From: Clostridium pasteurianum
GTDB taxonomy: Bacteria; Bacillota; Clostridia; Clostridiales; Clostridiaceae
NCBI RefSeq assembly: GCF_001705235.1
Contig: NZ_MCGV01000001.1
Span: 2,108,001 to 2,172,000, forward strand
DNA: 64,000 nucleotides
Reading direction: 5' to 3'
Positions 38,901-48,878 of this stretch are shown here, piece by piece. A program made the translations under genes and the position numbers. The notes beneath the pieces were generated by a model. It was not told the DNA's origin, did no database searches, and saw nothing but the letters and a program-made list of their open reading frames with translations. Each line of letters opens with the position of its first letter. The first letter of the stretch is position 1.

Positions 38901-40232
38901 ATGAGTAAATATCACAAAATAGTTGATTATATAAACGAAGAAATATTAAATGGAAATCTTAAGTGCGGTGAGAAATTGCCAACTATAAGGGAGCTTTCAG
39001 AAAAATTTCAATGCAGCAAACAAACAGTTGTTCATGCATATGAGAATCTTCAAAATTCTCATGTTGTATATTCAATACCTCAAAGTGGATATTATCTTGT
39101 TGATAAAAAGAAAGTACATATGGAATTAAATAAAATAATTAATTTTTCTTCAGGAGCACCGGACGAAAGTATACTTTTCTATGAAAATTTTCAGCATTGT
39201 ATAAATCAAGCTATAGATGCATATAAAGTTACCCTTTTTAATTATTCATCTCCAAAGGGATTAGAAGCACTTTGCCGCACTTTAAAAGAATATTTTGAGG
39301 ATTACCAGATTTTTTGTAGTGAGGAGGACATATATATAACTTCAGGTTCTCAACAGGCAATAAATATACTTTGCAGCATGCCTTTCCCAAATGGAAAGAA
39401 AAATGTACTTGTTGAGCAGCCAACCTATAGAGGGGCATTAAAATCCGTTGAAATAAGTGAAACTCCTGTAATTGGAATAGATAGAAACTTTGACGGCCTA
39501 GATTTTGATGACCTTGAGAGAAAATTTGCATTTGGCAATGTAAAGTGCTTTTACACAATGCCAAGATTCAGCAATCCACTTGGATTAAGCTATTCAAACG
39601 AAGAAAAGAAACATATTTTCAAATTGGCACAAAAATATGATGTTTATATAATTGAGGATGATTATTTAGGAGATTTAGAAATTAGAAATAATGAATATCC
39701 TATGTATTACAGCGATGTTTCTGGAAGGACAGTGTACGTAAAGAGTTTTTCTAAAATATTTCTGCCTGGACTTAGGGTTGCAGCAGTAGTACTTCCTAAA
39801 GTCCTTAGAAATACATTTTTAGAATATAAAGAGTGGATGGATTTAAATACGGCAGTGCTTTCACAGGGAGCACTTGAAATTTACATCAAAAACGGCATGT
39901 TTAAAGCAAATAGGAAAAGACTAAGAAAAGTATATGAGGATAGAATGAAAACATTAAAAAATGAAATTTTAAAAGGTAATCTTGCGAATATAAGGCTTCA
40001 CATTCCAGATACAGGCTTTTATGGTTGCCTAGAATTCTTAAAACCTATCAATATGATGAGCTTAATGAATAAATGCAGTAAAAGTGATATACGTATTAAG
40101 AACATGAAAGGAGAATATTTAAAAGACTATTTTAATAATGAGATTTTAAGTATAAGCATTGCAAGCTGTAAAAGTGAAGATATAAAAATTGGAGTTAAAA
40201 AACTTCTAAGTGCAATTGATAAGTCTTGGTAA
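38901..40232 (+). CDS. MocR/PdxR-type transcription regulator (GntR + aminotransferase)
   Basis: 443 residues. The N-terminal GntR winged helix has LPTIRELSEKFQCSKQTVVHAYENL. The C-terminal class I aminotransferase-like domain (about 100-443) has the cofactor lysine in KSFSKIFLPGLRV and YITSGSQQAINIL for PLP phosphate binding. MocR proteins use PLP or an amino-acid adduct as effector instead of catalysis. It is divergent from the YciI-GNAT pair with a palindrome between them, so it probably controls that pair or itself. ATG at 38901 with AAAGGAG upstream. Palindromic debris follows its 3' end. Confidence 0.92.
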   Translation: MSKYHKIVDYINEEILNGNLKCGEKLPTIRELSEKFQCSKQTVVHAYENLQNSHVVYSIPQSGYYLVDKKKVHMELNKIINFSSGAPDESILFYENFQHCINQAIDAYKVTLFNYSSPKGLEALCRTLKEYFEDYQIFCSEEDIYITSGSQQAINILCSMPFPNGKKNVLVEQPTYRGALKSVEISETPVIGIDRNFDGLDFDDLERKFAFGNVKCFYTMPRFSNPLGLSYSNEEKKHIFKLAQKYDVYIIEDDYLGDLEIRNNEYPMYYSDVSGRTVYVKSFSKIFLPGLRVAAVVLPKVLRNTFLEYKEWMDLNTAVLSQGALEIYIKNGMFKANRKRLRKVYEDRMKTLKNEILKGNLANIRLHIPDTGFYGCLEFLKPINMMSLMNKCSKSDIRIKNMKGEYLKDYFNNEILSISIASCKSEDIKIGVKKLLSAIDKSW

Positions 40233-40252
40233 AGAAATTGCAAAATTATCAT

Positions 40253-40375
40253 ATGCGAGGCTTGGGCTTTGCCCATTATCCTTCTTAACCTAATAGTAGC
40301 ATTCTCTAAATTATGCGAGGTTTTGGCGGAGCCAATTACCCTTCTTAATCATATAAAAGCACTCTTACCATATAC
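40253..40375. repeat. 60-bp tandem repeat, two units plus a partial third
   Basis: Units start with ATGCGAGG at 40253 and 40313; a degenerate third start ACGAG is at 40374. Each has a GGCnnnGCC hairpin-like core and ATTAyCCTTCTTAA. A single related unit lies at 28490-28545. Only two clear units and no unique spacers: not a CRISPR. Confidence 0.72.
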
Positions 40376-40377
40376 GA

Positions 40378-40718
40378 GTTATTGAAATATCTTAGGATTT
40401 TATGATTTTTTTATCTTAGATTTATTAACAAGCATTCGTAGAAAAACGAAGAAAAATATTCCTTGTTTTCCTTTTAGGTAAAGTAACAATATTTTGTAAA
40501 CGATTCAAACAAAACTCAATAAGTCTTGCCCCAAATTATAAAAAGACTTAAAAATTTTAATTTGTCTGCAAAAATGCTGGTTAATACATAAAAATTTACA
40601 CCCAAAATTCCGTAGGCACGGAGGAATTTTTTCCTTGCACTACCTAAAAAGCTAAGTAAGAATGCGTTGGAACGATTTATTTCATTTTTTTAATGTTCCA
40701 ACGCGTTCTTACTTAGCC
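40378..40718. repeat. Composite of palindromic-element fragments
   Basis: 40378-40435 matches the right half of the element at 51111-51165. 40500-40570 matches the left half of the 28634 element. 40604-40638 carries CCGTAGGCACGGAGG, identical to 50957-50971. 40651-40717 is a clean hairpin with arms GCTAAGTAAGAAtGCGTTGG and its complement, ending 2 bp from the bofA stop. Confidence 0.75.
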
Positions 40719-40719
40719 A

Positions 40720-40974
40720 CTACATTATGGCTTTCAGTATAATCAAAAATATAACTCCCGGCACTCCAAAAACTCCAGCTATAAGTGCCGTTACAACATT
40801 TATTCCTATATTGATTCCTATGTATTTTCCAAAGATATTTAAAACAAAAAGCATTACCGCTCCTATTGCTCCATTTATAATTAACTTTATTAGCATCTTA
40901 AGCGGCCATGCCAAAAGCCTTACTATTACAAATATAACTATTATAGATACAAGAAAATATCCTATATATTCCAA
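40720..40974 (-). CDS. bofA: BofA-family protein, pro-sigmaK processing inhibitor
   Basis: 84 residues, two hydrophobic helices (about 4-25 and 30-56) and a hydrophobic C-terminal third. VNVVTALIAGVFGVPGVIFLIIL is the family-typical end. BofA holds the sigmaK protease in check in the forespore membrane of sporulating cells. It lies after recR and yaaL as in Bacillus and Clostridium. Confidence 0.88.
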   Translation of the reverse strand: MEYIGYFLVSIIVIFVIVRLLAWPLKMLIKLIINGAIGAVMLFVLNIFGKYIGINIGINVVTALIAGVFGVPGVIFLIILKAIM

Positions 40975-40996
40975 ATTGCCCCCACCCCTTACTTTA

Positions 40997-41263
40997 CTAA
41001 GAACTTATTTTTTCACTGCACGCATCATATTCATTAACTTTTATATCTAATTTTCTAGCTTGCATCAAAAGATACGTGTATTTAGCTCTAACAGCAGCCT
41101 CCCTGTATATAGCATAATCTATAAGATTAGGTTCATTGCTAACATTTTGGAAGTAATCCATGCAATTTTGAAGCTCCTGCCTTGCTCTTTCTATAGCAAG
41201 AATAAGAGCTTTTACATCAACATGGTGGCTACTATTATTAATGTGCGACATATTCTTCTTCAT
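40997..41263 (-). CDS. YaaL family (DUF2508) protein
   Basis: 88 residues, mostly helical. ALILAIERARQELQNCMDYF, then LIDYAIYREAAVRAKYTYLL define DUF2508. It lies between recR and bofA in many Firmicutes. Role unknown. GGGAGG before the start. Confidence 0.85.
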   Translation of the reverse strand: MKKNMSHINNSSHHVDVKALILAIERARQELQNCMDYFQNVSNEPNLIDYAIYREAAVRAKYTYLLMQARKLDIKVNEYDACSEKISS

Positions 41264-41323
41264 ATAAAAAACCTCCCAATTTATGTCTCATTAAATTATA
41301 GCCATAAATTGGGAATTATATTC

Positions 41324-41920
41324 CTATATTTCTCTTCTTCCTTCAAGTGCTTTTGCGAGTGTTACCTCATCTGCATATTCAAGATCTCCACCAACTGGCA
41401 CACCATGGGCTATTCTTGTAACTTTCACACCAAGAGGTTTTAATATCTTTGATATATACATAGCAGTAGCTTCTCCATCTACATTAGGGTTAGTTGCAAC
41501 AATAACTTCCTTTACACTACCATTCATTCTACTTACAAGTTCTCGAAGTTTTATGGAATCAGGACCTTTACCGAGCATTGGTGATATTACTCCATGGAGA
41601 ACATGATAAACGCCATTATACTCCCTGACCTTTTCCATAGCTATTATATCCTTGGGCTCCTCCACAACACAAACAGTACTTTTATCCCTATTAGGATTAG
41701 AACAAATTGCACATGGATCTGAATCAGTATAATTTCCACATACAGAACAATATTTTATAGTTCCTCTTGCCTTTACTAACGCATCTGCAAATTCGTTAAC
41801 CTCTTCCTTAGGCAAATTTAAAACATGCATTGTAAGTCTCTGTGCGGTTTTATAGCCTATCCCCGGAAGCTTTGCAAATTCCTCTATTAATTTTTCAATT
41901 GCCACAGGATAGAATTCCAT
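41324..41920 (-). CDS. recR: Recombination protein RecR
   Basis: 198 residues, the normal length. [19 protein letters not shown] is the helix-hairpin-helix, then a zinc motif [16 protein letters not shown], and a Toprim domain with [13 protein letters not shown] and [15 protein letters not shown]. RecR with RecFO loads RecA at gaps. RBS GAGGTG 7 bp before the start. Co-transcribed with ybaB. Confidence 0.98.
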   Translation of the reverse strand: MEFYPVAIEKLIEEFAKLPGIGYKTAQRLTMHVLNLPKEEVNEFADALVKARGTIKYCSVCGNYTDSDPCAICSNPNRDKSTVCVVEEPKDIIAMEKVREYNGVYHVLHGVISPMLGKGPDSIKLRELVSRMNGSVKEVIVATNPNVDGEATAMYISKILKPLGVKVTRIAHGVPVGGDLEYADEVTLAKALEGRREI

Positions 41921-41951
41921 GTGTATTCACCTCATTAATTAAGTCGTTATA

Positions 41952-42290
41952 TTAAAGACCAGGTATGTTTAATCCACCAGTAAGCTTTTTCATTTCTCCT
42001 GATGTTTCATCCTCTGCTTTCTTAAGAGCTTCGTTACAAGCACTTAAAATTAAATCTTGAAGCATTTCTATATCATCTGGATCTACTACCTCTGGTTTTA
42101 TTGTTATATTAGTTATTTCTTTTTTACCAGTAACTGTTGCACTTACTGCGCCGCCGCCAACAGTTGCAGTAAACTCCTTATTCTCTACTTCCTTTTGCAT
42201 ATCCTGCATTTGTTTCTGAAATTTTTGTGCCTGCTTTATAAGATTATTCATGTTGCCTCCACCCATTCCTGGGAATCCACCTCTTGCCAT
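41952..42290 (-). CDS. ybaB: YbaB/EbfC nucleoid-associated protein
   Basis: 112 residues, with Met/Gln-rich helix [20 protein letters not shown], then [23 protein letters not shown], typical of YbaB/EbfC DNA-binding dimers. N-terminal Gly/Asn-rich tail. Normal position between dnaX and recR. AGGAGG upstream. Confidence 0.96.
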   Translation of the reverse strand: MARGGFPGMGGGNMNNLIKQAQKFQKQMQDMQKEVENKEFTATVGGGAVSATVTGKKEITNITIKPEVVDPDDIEMLQDLILSACNEALKKAEDETSGEMKKLTGGLNIPGL

Positions 42291-42435
42291 AATAAAAAAC
42301 CTCCTATATAATTTAAATTATTTTTTCTATATTACATGTACTTGAGTTTTTATCTCATACTCAAAATATAAGTATCCCTACATTAAAACAGCTTTAATGT
42401 TAAACTCTGTACCTAATATTTTATCATTTCCTAAA

Positions 42436-44082
42436 TCATTCATCAATAATGTCAACGCTTTCTTCACCAAAAGTTTTCTTTATTTCATCTTCTGTACTTA
42501 TGCTTGACTGCTTACCTCCCTCTTCATGATCAAGTGAATACACAACTTTCACCCTTCCATGCAGTATACCTGTAAGTACTTCTTCAACCTTTTTATTATT
42601 TTGAGTTTTTTCAAGATGCTGCTTGCTAAAATTATACTCTTTAGTAAACATCACTTCAATAACCCCATTTTTACAAGAAACCGGCCTTCCATTACTTAAA
42701 TGTGCTCCCATAACCATATTCCGTCTTGATTTAAATATGTCTATTACATCTTTCCATATTTTCTTTACATCATCAAGACTTACATCTAAATCACTCGAAA
42801 ATTCCTCTTCTTTTTCAGTATCCTGAACTTCAGTTTTAGGTCTATTTAAAATAAGTTTAGGCTCATTTACAGTACTCTTACTATTTGTTGTATTCTTTTT
42901 ACCTTCGTTATCTTTATTAACTACTATATTTCCTTCTCTTATAGTCTTCTCCAGCTTATTCAGCCTTGCAAGTATTATCTCACTTGAAGTATCATACTCA
43001 ATTTTACACATCTTTATAATTGCCATTTCAAGATAAATTCTACTATTCATACCCCTTCTTGCTTTTTCTTCCGCATCTTGAAGTATATTTATATCCCTCA
43101 TAGTTTCTTCTATTCTTATCTTGGAGGATTGTTTTCTAAGTAAATTCATATTTTCTTCAGATATATCTATTACTTCTTCAGGTTTTTTACTTACCTTAAC
43201 CATCATTAAGTTTCTTACATGCCCTATAAAATCCTTCATAAATACATTTATTTCTTTTCCCTGAAGAACAATTTTATCTACAATTTTTATTGAACCTTCT
43301 ATATCCTTATCAATAACATGATCCATTAGCTCAAATATATATTCATCTGTTACTATGCCAAGCATTTCCAAAACCTTTTCATAGTCTACTTTGCCATTTC
43401 CCTCTGATATAGCCTGATCTAATATACTTACAGCATCTCTCATAGCTCCATCGGACATTCTAGCTATAAGGTTTAAACTTCTGTCATCTGCAAAAATGCC
43501 CTTATCAGTTACTATCTCCCTTAATCGATCTATCATACTTTCTTTTTTTATTCTCGTAAAATCAAATCTCTGACATCTTGAAAGTATCGTAACTGGAAGT
43601 TTTTGTGGATCAGTAGTTGCCAATATAAAAACTACATTTTGAGGAGGCTCTTCAAGAGTTTTAAGAAAAGCATTAACAGCTCCCTGCGAAAGCATATGTA
43701 CTTCATCTATTATATAAACTTTATACTTGGCTTCATGTGGTGGATACTGAACATCATCAATTATATTTCTTATATCATCTACACTATTATTTGATGCCGC
43801 ATCTATTTCACTAACATCTATTTCAATTCCAGCATTTATTTTTTTACACATTTCACATTCATTGCATGGCTCTCCATCTTGAGGATTAAGACAATTTACC
43901 GCCTTCGAGAGTATTTTAGCTGTAGTTGTCTTTCCCGTTCCTCTTGTACCACACATAAGATATGCATGCGCTATTCTATTATTTTTAACTTGATTTTTAA
44001 GAGTAGTTGTTACATGCTCTTGACCAACAACCTCACTAAAAGTTTGTGGTCTCCATTCTCTGTATAAAGCAGTATAAGCCAA
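42436..44082 (-). CDS. dnaX: DNA polymerase III subunits gamma/tau
   Basis: About 548 residues. It begins LAYTALYREWRPQTFSEVVG with a TTG start at 44082 and GAGGGTG 5 bp upstream; a longer ATG-start frame at 44121 has no ribosome site. AAA+ motor with Walker A GTRGTGKTT, zinc-binding CNECEMC, Walker B IDEVHML and sensor LATTDPQKLP. The tail (about 360-548) is the tau part that binds the polymerase alpha and helicase. A site for programmed frameshift is not obvious. It heads the ybaB-recR-yaaL-bofA block. Confidence 0.96.
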   Translation of the reverse strand: MAYTALYREWRPQTFSEVVGQEHVTTTLKNQVKNNRIAHAYLMCGTRGTGKTTTAKILSKAVNCLNPQDGEPCNECEMCKKINAGIEIDVSEIDAASNNSVDDIRNIIDDVQYPPHEAKYKVYIIDEVHMLSQGAVNAFLKTLEEPPQNVVFILATTDPQKLPVTILSRCQRFDFTRIKKESMIDRLREIVTDKGIFADDRSLNLIARMSDGAMRDAVSILDQAISEGNGKVDYEKVLEMLGIVTDEYIFELMDHVIDKDIEGSIKIVDKIVLQGKEINVFMKDFIGHVRNLMMVKVSKKPEEVIDISEENMNLLRKQSSKIRIEETMRDINILQDAEEKARRGMNSRIYLEMAIIKMCKIEYDTSSEIILARLNKLEKTIREGNIVVNKDNEGKKNTTNSKSTVNEPKLILNRPKTEVQDTEKEEEFSSDLDVSLDDVKKIWKDVIDIFKSRRNMVMGAHLSNGRPVSCKNGVIEVMFTKEYNFSKQHLEKTQNNKKVEEVLTGILHGRVKVVYSLDHEEGGKQSSISTEDEIKKTFGEESVDIIDE

Positions 44083-44194
44083 AAAAACACCCTCTTTACA
44101 ATAAATATTATCATTTCTCAAAGCTTATAATTATATCTTACTACAAAAAAAAGACGCTCGCAAAGCATCTCTATAATTTCAATATATTATTAAA

Positions 44195-44463
<269 letters not shown>

Positions 44464-44473
44464 AAAGATTAAA

Positions 44474-44563
44474 TGGCGGAGAAAGAGGGATTCGAACCCT
44501 CGGTAGAGTTTCCCCTACACACGCGTTCCAGGCGTGCTCCTTAAACCTCTCGGACATCTCTCC
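44474..44563 (-). tRNA. tRNA-Ser (anticodon GGA)
   Basis: 90 nt including encoded CCA. The anticodon loop CTGGAAC between CACGC and GCGTG gives GGA. The long variable arm (TGTAGGGGAAACTCTACC) is the class II serine type. Confidence 0.95.
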
Positions 44564-44599
44564 ATAGTTTCACTTTTAGACATACCCAACTTGTTATCA

Positions 44600-45320
44600 T
44601 AGACATACTACTAAAAGCTTATTTAATCGATACGAATTACATTATATATGATTGAATTCAAATAGTCAAGCAAGAAATTTAATCCAAAAATGCTATCTAT
44701 TTAATGCACGTTTTCATACTTCTCAAACAGCTTTTAGCATAATATTTTAGAAAAAAAAATTAAGACTATAGTACATCTTAAAATTTTAACTTGTACATAT
44801 TAAATTTTTTATAGTAATTTACTAAAAGGTATAGTAATTTAAGATAAATGCAAAAGTTTTTATACCCATATTTCTCAATCCCATTAATTTTATTTATTAT
44901 ATATTATTTTTACCCTTGATTATTGACATTTTTAGCCATATTAGACTATTATACTTATAAATCCCATTTACCCCTTACTATACCTCATATACTAATACTA
45001 TCATTTTTTTTTAAATTATTCAATATTTTTTAAAATTATACTGTAATTGTTACTGCCTTTTTATTTACTTTATTATGTGACTTACAACTAAATTATTCTT
45101 GCATTGAATTTTATGTCGTTTTGAATAATTTTATACTTAATATATCGAATAAAATTATCCATACCTTTACATAGCTTGTACTTTTATAAAAACATATGAG
45201 AATACAATCGAAATGATACTACTACATTTATCAGTAAACACCACTATACTACCCCTTATTATATTTCAGTATAATATATTATAAATGGTTCTTGTTGAAA
45301 TAAAACATGGTATGAAAGAT
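44600..45320. other. AT-rich region without genes
   Basis: About 720 bp between the two tRNA-Ser transcripts. No reading frame with a ribosome site, no strong hairpin. TATAGTAATTTA occurs twice near 44810-44840. The region could be the remains of a lost gene. Confidence 0.5.
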
Positions 45321-45324
45321 AAAA

Positions 45325-45367
45325 AAAGTGCTGATATCAATTTAAAAAATCATTAATACAGCACTTT
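45325..45367 (-). terminator. Terminator of the tRNA-Ser(CGA) transcript
   Basis: AAAGTGCTG/CAGCACTTT stem, 25-nt loop, with a run of seven T on the minus strand after it. Confidence 0.7.
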
Positions 45368-45402
45368 ATACTTAAATGTTTCGTATATTATTTTTGTTTT
45401 CT

Positions 45403-45464
45403 CGCTTCGAGCGACCCGCAAAAGGTCATTTAGACCTTTCGCCCCTCGGTACGGTTTGCAAACC
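45403..45464. repeat. Chain of three mini-hairpins 3' of tRNA-Ser
   Basis: CGCTTCGAGCG (45403-45413), AAAGGTCATTTAGACCTTT (45421-45439) and GGTTTGCAAACC (45453-45464). CCTCGGTaCGGTTTG (45444-45458) matches the variable arm of the adjacent tRNA-Ser, so part of it may be a tRNA remnant. Confidence 0.5.
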
Positions 45465-45515
45465 ACACCTAATCTATTTTTAATTTCGTTATTATTTCAA
45501 TTTTAGTTGTTGTTT

Positions 45516-45607
45516 TGGCGGAGGGAGAGGGATTTGAACCCTCGGTGCGGTTTGAACCGCACACATGATTTCGAGTCATGCACGTTAGACCACTCCGACA
45601 TCCCTCC
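45516..45607 (-). tRNA. tRNA-Ser (anticodon CGA)
   Basis: 92 nt with CCA. Anticodon loop CTCGAAA between CATGA and TCATG. Long variable arm TGTGCGGTTCAAACCGCACC. Acceptor GGAGGGA pairs with TCCCTCC. Confidence 0.95.
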
Positions 45608-45689
45608 AATACTAACATATTATACTAAACTTACCGCTAAAAATCAAATTACAGGAGATTTTAGTTGAGCAATTGAAATAATCTTAAAA

Positions 45690-46130
45690 TTATCGCTTTT
45701 GCCTAAAAAATTCTTTCAAAATGTCGCTGCACTCTTGTGAATATAACCATTCAACTTGCGTATTATATTTTAAATATTGATTTTGTATTAAATTCACTAC
45801 TGAACCGCAAGCTCCCGATATGGGATCAAAAGTTCCTATATAAATCTTGCTTATCCTGCTTTGGCATATACATGCTGCACACATGGGACATGGCTCTAAA
45901 GTAACATACATCTCACAACCTTTAAGTCTCCAGTTGCTTAGCTTTTTAGTTGCTTTTTCTATTGCAATAATTTCAGCATGTGCTGATGGGTTATTTAATT
46001 CTTCTTTAAGATTATGTGCCTGAGATATAATTTTATTATCTTTTACAATAATTGCACCAACAGGTATTTCTCCGTTAACTTTAGCAAGCTTAGCCTCATT
46101 TAAAGCTTCTTGTAAAAATTCATACTTCAT
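45690..46130 (-). CDS. tadA: tRNA-specific adenosine deaminase TadA
   Basis: 146 residues. Zinc-site HAEIIAIEKA near 51-60 and PCPMCAACI near 82-90 are the deaminase motifs with catalytic Glu. It converts A34 to inosine in tRNA-Arg. It stands next to tRNA-Ser and dnaX as in many clostridia. Confidence 0.95.
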   Translation of the reverse strand: MKYEFLQEALNEAKLAKVNGEIPVGAIIVKDNKIISQAHNLKEELNNPSAHAEIIAIEKATKKLSNWRLKGCEMYVTLEPCPMCAACICQSRISKIYIGTFDPISGACGSVVNLIQNQYLKYNTQVEWLYSQECSDILKEFFRQKR

Positions 46131-46301
46131 ATACTAAATCACCACAAAATTCACTCTCTTTAAATTGTAACTATACAAGTTTAATTAATAAATCATTATT
46201 TAAAGTAGTATGCTTTTGATATTTCTACGAAACTTACAAAATTTAAACAAGTGATTTACTTTCATATCTATTTATATTATGTACACAATTCTGCTTAAAA
46301 A

Positions 46302-46667
46302 TTAATCCCTTAAAACCTTTTCCATAGCATTAATCAAATCAGTACGTTTAAAGGGTTTGGCAATAAAAGACTGTGCACCATTTTTAACTGCTTGCCTTAC
46401 CATAGTTTCTTGAGCCGCTGCTGTTACCATTACTATTTTAGCTTTTGGATCATAGTCAATAATCCTTTTTACAGCTTCAATACCATCAATTCCTTCCATC
46501 ATAATATCCATAGTTACTATATCAGGATTCAACTTCTTGTACTGCGAAATTCCAGCAGACCCGTTTTCAGCTTCACCTACAACCTCAAACCCATTATCTT
46601 CAACTAATTGCTTAATGGACCTACGTACAACCGCAGCATCATCAACAATAAGAACCTTCTTTGACAT
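46302..46667 (-). CDS. cheY: CheY-like single-domain response regulator
   Basis: 121 residues, receiver domain only. Acid pair D9/D10 in VDDAAVVRRS, phospho-site in VTMDIMMEGIDG near 55, T/A in MVTAAAQE and K near 105 in AKPFKRTD, all as in CheY. In some Clostridium it neighbours che genes; here no other che gene is visible, so it may act with distant partners or in another phospho-relay. AGGAG upstream. Confidence 0.9.
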   Translation of the reverse strand: MSKKVLIVDDAAVVRRSIKQLVEDNGFEVVGEAENGSAGISQYKKLNPDIVTMDIMMEGIDGIEAVKRIIDYDPKAKIVMVTAAAQETMVRQAVKNGAQSFIAKPFKRTDLINAMEKVLRD

Positions 46668-46844
46668 AAACTTATAGTACTCCTCTCATACCGAATGTGT
46701 ATTTTTGAAAATTTTATGTTAATATTTTTCTAGCTTATATTTTTAAAGCACATCCAAATTATTGAAAATATCTTTCCCTTTGTTAATATATATCATATTT
46801 CTTATTTTTTCAATATTCTTTTGCAAGATTCGCCGTATTTTTAA

Positions 46845-46893
46845 AAAAAGTATCAGTTATATGAAATTTAATTCCATATAACTGATACTTTTT
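46845..46893 (-). terminator. cooS terminator
   Basis: GTATCAGTTATATG and its complement with flanking A/T runs, about 19 paired bases, 11-nt loop. Confidence 0.9.
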
Positions 46894-46910
46894 TACTTAT
46901 ATAACTATCT

Positions 46911-48800
46911 TTAATTAAGCCCCAACTTTTTCCTTCTATCTATTATTTCACTCTCAAGCTTATCTGCAGCTTTTACTACATCACCTTCTATTATAAGTTT
47001 TCCACCTGTTATATTAGTAAGATCATCTTCTAATAACTTTGATACAACAGGACTTCCATCAATAAAAGGAGAAATTGCAAGGTGAAGTGGCAATCCAAGT
47101 GAAAGTCCAAATGCTCCATCTGCTAAAGCTTGCTCTTCAAGCCACTGTGGTGCCGAAAGTACAAGCGGTAGCTGAGGAATATCTATTTCTAAATACTCTG
47201 CAAGTTCCTTTGCCACAATTTCAAGTCTCCCTATAGCAAGACATGGTCCAAAATTTAGTACCGGAGGAATACCTAATGACTTACATACTTCTTTCAAACT
47301 ATCACCTGCAAGTTCAGCAGCTGATGGAGACATAAGACCTACATTTTCAAGTCCCCCACTGGAGCATCCAGCTGATAATACAATAATATTTCTTTTTATA
47401 AGTTCTTTTGTAAGTTCTACAGTAAATACATCATGGCCTTTAGCTGTAAGATTTGAACATCCAACAACACCTGCTACCCCTTTTATTTTTCCAGAAGCAA
47501 TCAAATCAACAAGTGGCTTCCATGTTCCTCCAAGAAAATCCTTAAGCGATTTTTCACTTACTCCTGTAACAACATCATCATATCCATGGTTCTTAGGTAT
47601 ATTAATGGTTATATTTTTTCTTCTATTTTTATAGCTTTTAAGTGCTTCATCTATTATGTGGTTGGATATGTCTTCTCTTTCTTCGTAACTGTATCTTACA
47701 AATTCTGCATTTTTCTTTTTAGCTACATCATCAACACATATCATTTTCACTTCAAATTTATCTGCAATTGGTTCAATTCCTGGAAGAGTGCAGTTAAATT
47801 CAGACAAAACAAGATCTATTCCTCCTGTAGCCATTAAAGCTTCACTTGTAAAGTTATTTCCCGCATGTCCTGAGAATACTTCTTTATAATGTTCCCCTCT
47901 AAGCTGGAGATCCTGACCTACACATGTACATCCAACTATTCTAAAGCCCTTAGCGCCTAACTTGTTTGCCATCTCAGTTGCATCTTTGTCAATTAATCTC
48001 TGCTGTAGATGCTCTATTATTGAATGTTGATGTCCTGTTATCATTATATTTATATAATCTGGGTCTACTACCTTAAATCCGACCTTTGCCTGCCTTATTG
48101 CTGGTTCACCCAGTATGACATCATTCAGTAAGTTTGTTAATGTAAGGCCATATAAACCAGTTGATATTCCAAGTGTAAGACAATTTACAATCATGTCTAC
48201 AGGATCACTATTTAAATTTGTTGAAGTTTTAACTATAGCATCAAAAACTTCCGACTTAGCACCACCTGGAAGAATATTAAGGTCAGTCCACTTCTTTAAT
48301 CTAGGAGTATACGCTATTTTATCTATAAGCTCTGTCTTCTCAAATCTTGGTTTATATAAATCTCCTATTACCGCATCTGCTATTTTAACTGCCTTTTTAT
48401 GTTCATCCACTTCTTTTATTTTAAACATATCTGCAAGTTTATTAAGTGTATATTTTCCCCTTATAATTTCATTATTCTCACCTATGGACTTTAAGTTTCT
48501 CGCTGTAGTTTCAACTACGTGAAGATAACAAGCAGTCCCAGCTGCAACTGCTCTTAAAAAATTCCTAGCAACTATTGTATCAGCATCCGCACCACAAATA
48601 CCTCTTGGTGACTTTGGTGTTATTCTACATGGTCCATTGGCACAGAGCTTGCAGCATACACCCTCTTTTCCAAATTTACATTTGTTCTTTTGACTTTCTA
48701 CTCTATGCTCTGATGTTTCAACATTATTTAAACTGCATATAAAATTATGAAGAATCTCATCTGCATCATCACAAACATGGCAATTTTGACATTCACTCAT
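46911..48800 (-). CDS. cooS: Anaerobic CO dehydrogenase, catalytic subunit
   Basis: 629 residues. It interconverts CO and CO2 at a Ni-Fe-S cluster in the cytoplasm. Near the N-terminus C41, C49, C50, C53 and C58 (CCKLCANGPCRI) hold the D and B clusters. C-cluster residues lie in GCTCVGQDLQLRGEH, FNCTLPG, GVVGCSNLTAKG, SAGCSSGG and FGPCLAIGR. Length is normal for monofunctional CooS. There is no CooF, hydrogenase or acetyl-CoA synthase subunit next to it, so it is a stand-alone enzyme for CO oxidation or detoxification. Its start is preceded by an operator shared with the Rrf2 gene upstream. Confidence 0.96.
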   Translation of the reverse strand: MSECQNCHVCDDADEILHNFICSLNNVETSEHRVESQKNKCKFGKEGVCCKLCANGPCRITPKSPRGICGADADTIVARNFLRAVAAGTACYLHVVETTARNLKSIGENNEIIRGKYTLNKLADMFKIKEVDEHKKAVKIADAVIGDLYKPRFEKTELIDKIAYTPRLKKWTDLNILPGGAKSEVFDAIVKTSTNLNSDPVDMIVNCLTLGISTGLYGLTLTNLLNDVILGEPAIRQAKVGFKVVDPDYINIMITGHQHSIIEHLQQRLIDKDATEMANKLGAKGFRIVGCTCVGQDLQLRGEHYKEVFSGHAGNNFTSEALMATGGIDLVLSEFNCTLPGIEPIADKFEVKMICVDDVAKKKNAEFVRYSYEEREDISNHIIDEALKSYKNRRKNITINIPKNHGYDDVVTGVSEKSLKDFLGGTWKPLVDLIASGKIKGVAGVVGCSNLTAKGHDVFTVELTKELIKRNIIVLSAGCSSGGLENVGLMSPSAAELAGDSLKEVCKSLGIPPVLNFGPCLAIGRLEIVAKELAEYLEIDIPQLPLVLSAPQWLEEQALADGAFGLSLGLPLHLAISPFIDGSPVVSKLLEDDLTNITGGKLIIEGDVVKAADKLESEIIDRRKKLGLN

Positions 48801-48819
48801 TATTAAAAAATCCTCCTTG

Positions 48820-48844
48820 AAAGTATACCTTTTAAGTATAGTTT
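48820..48844. promoter_or_regulatory. Rrf2-type operator before cooS
   Basis: AAAGTATACC, 5 bp, AGTATAGTTT: the same 10-5-10 layout as the perfect site at 49308-49332 with two changes. It lies 20 bp before the cooS ATG, immediately upstream of the ribosome site. Confidence 0.75.
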
Positions 48845-48878
48845 TTATTCTATAAAAAAGGACAATATATAAAAGTCC

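Noticed and set aside
40253-40375. CRISPR array
   Set aside because: Only two full 60-bp units, no constant repeat with unique spacers, and no cas genes in the window.
44600-45320. Small genes in the AT-rich gap between the tRNA-Ser genes
   Set aside because: No frame above 60 codons and no ATG/GTG/TTG with a convincing ribosome site on either strand.
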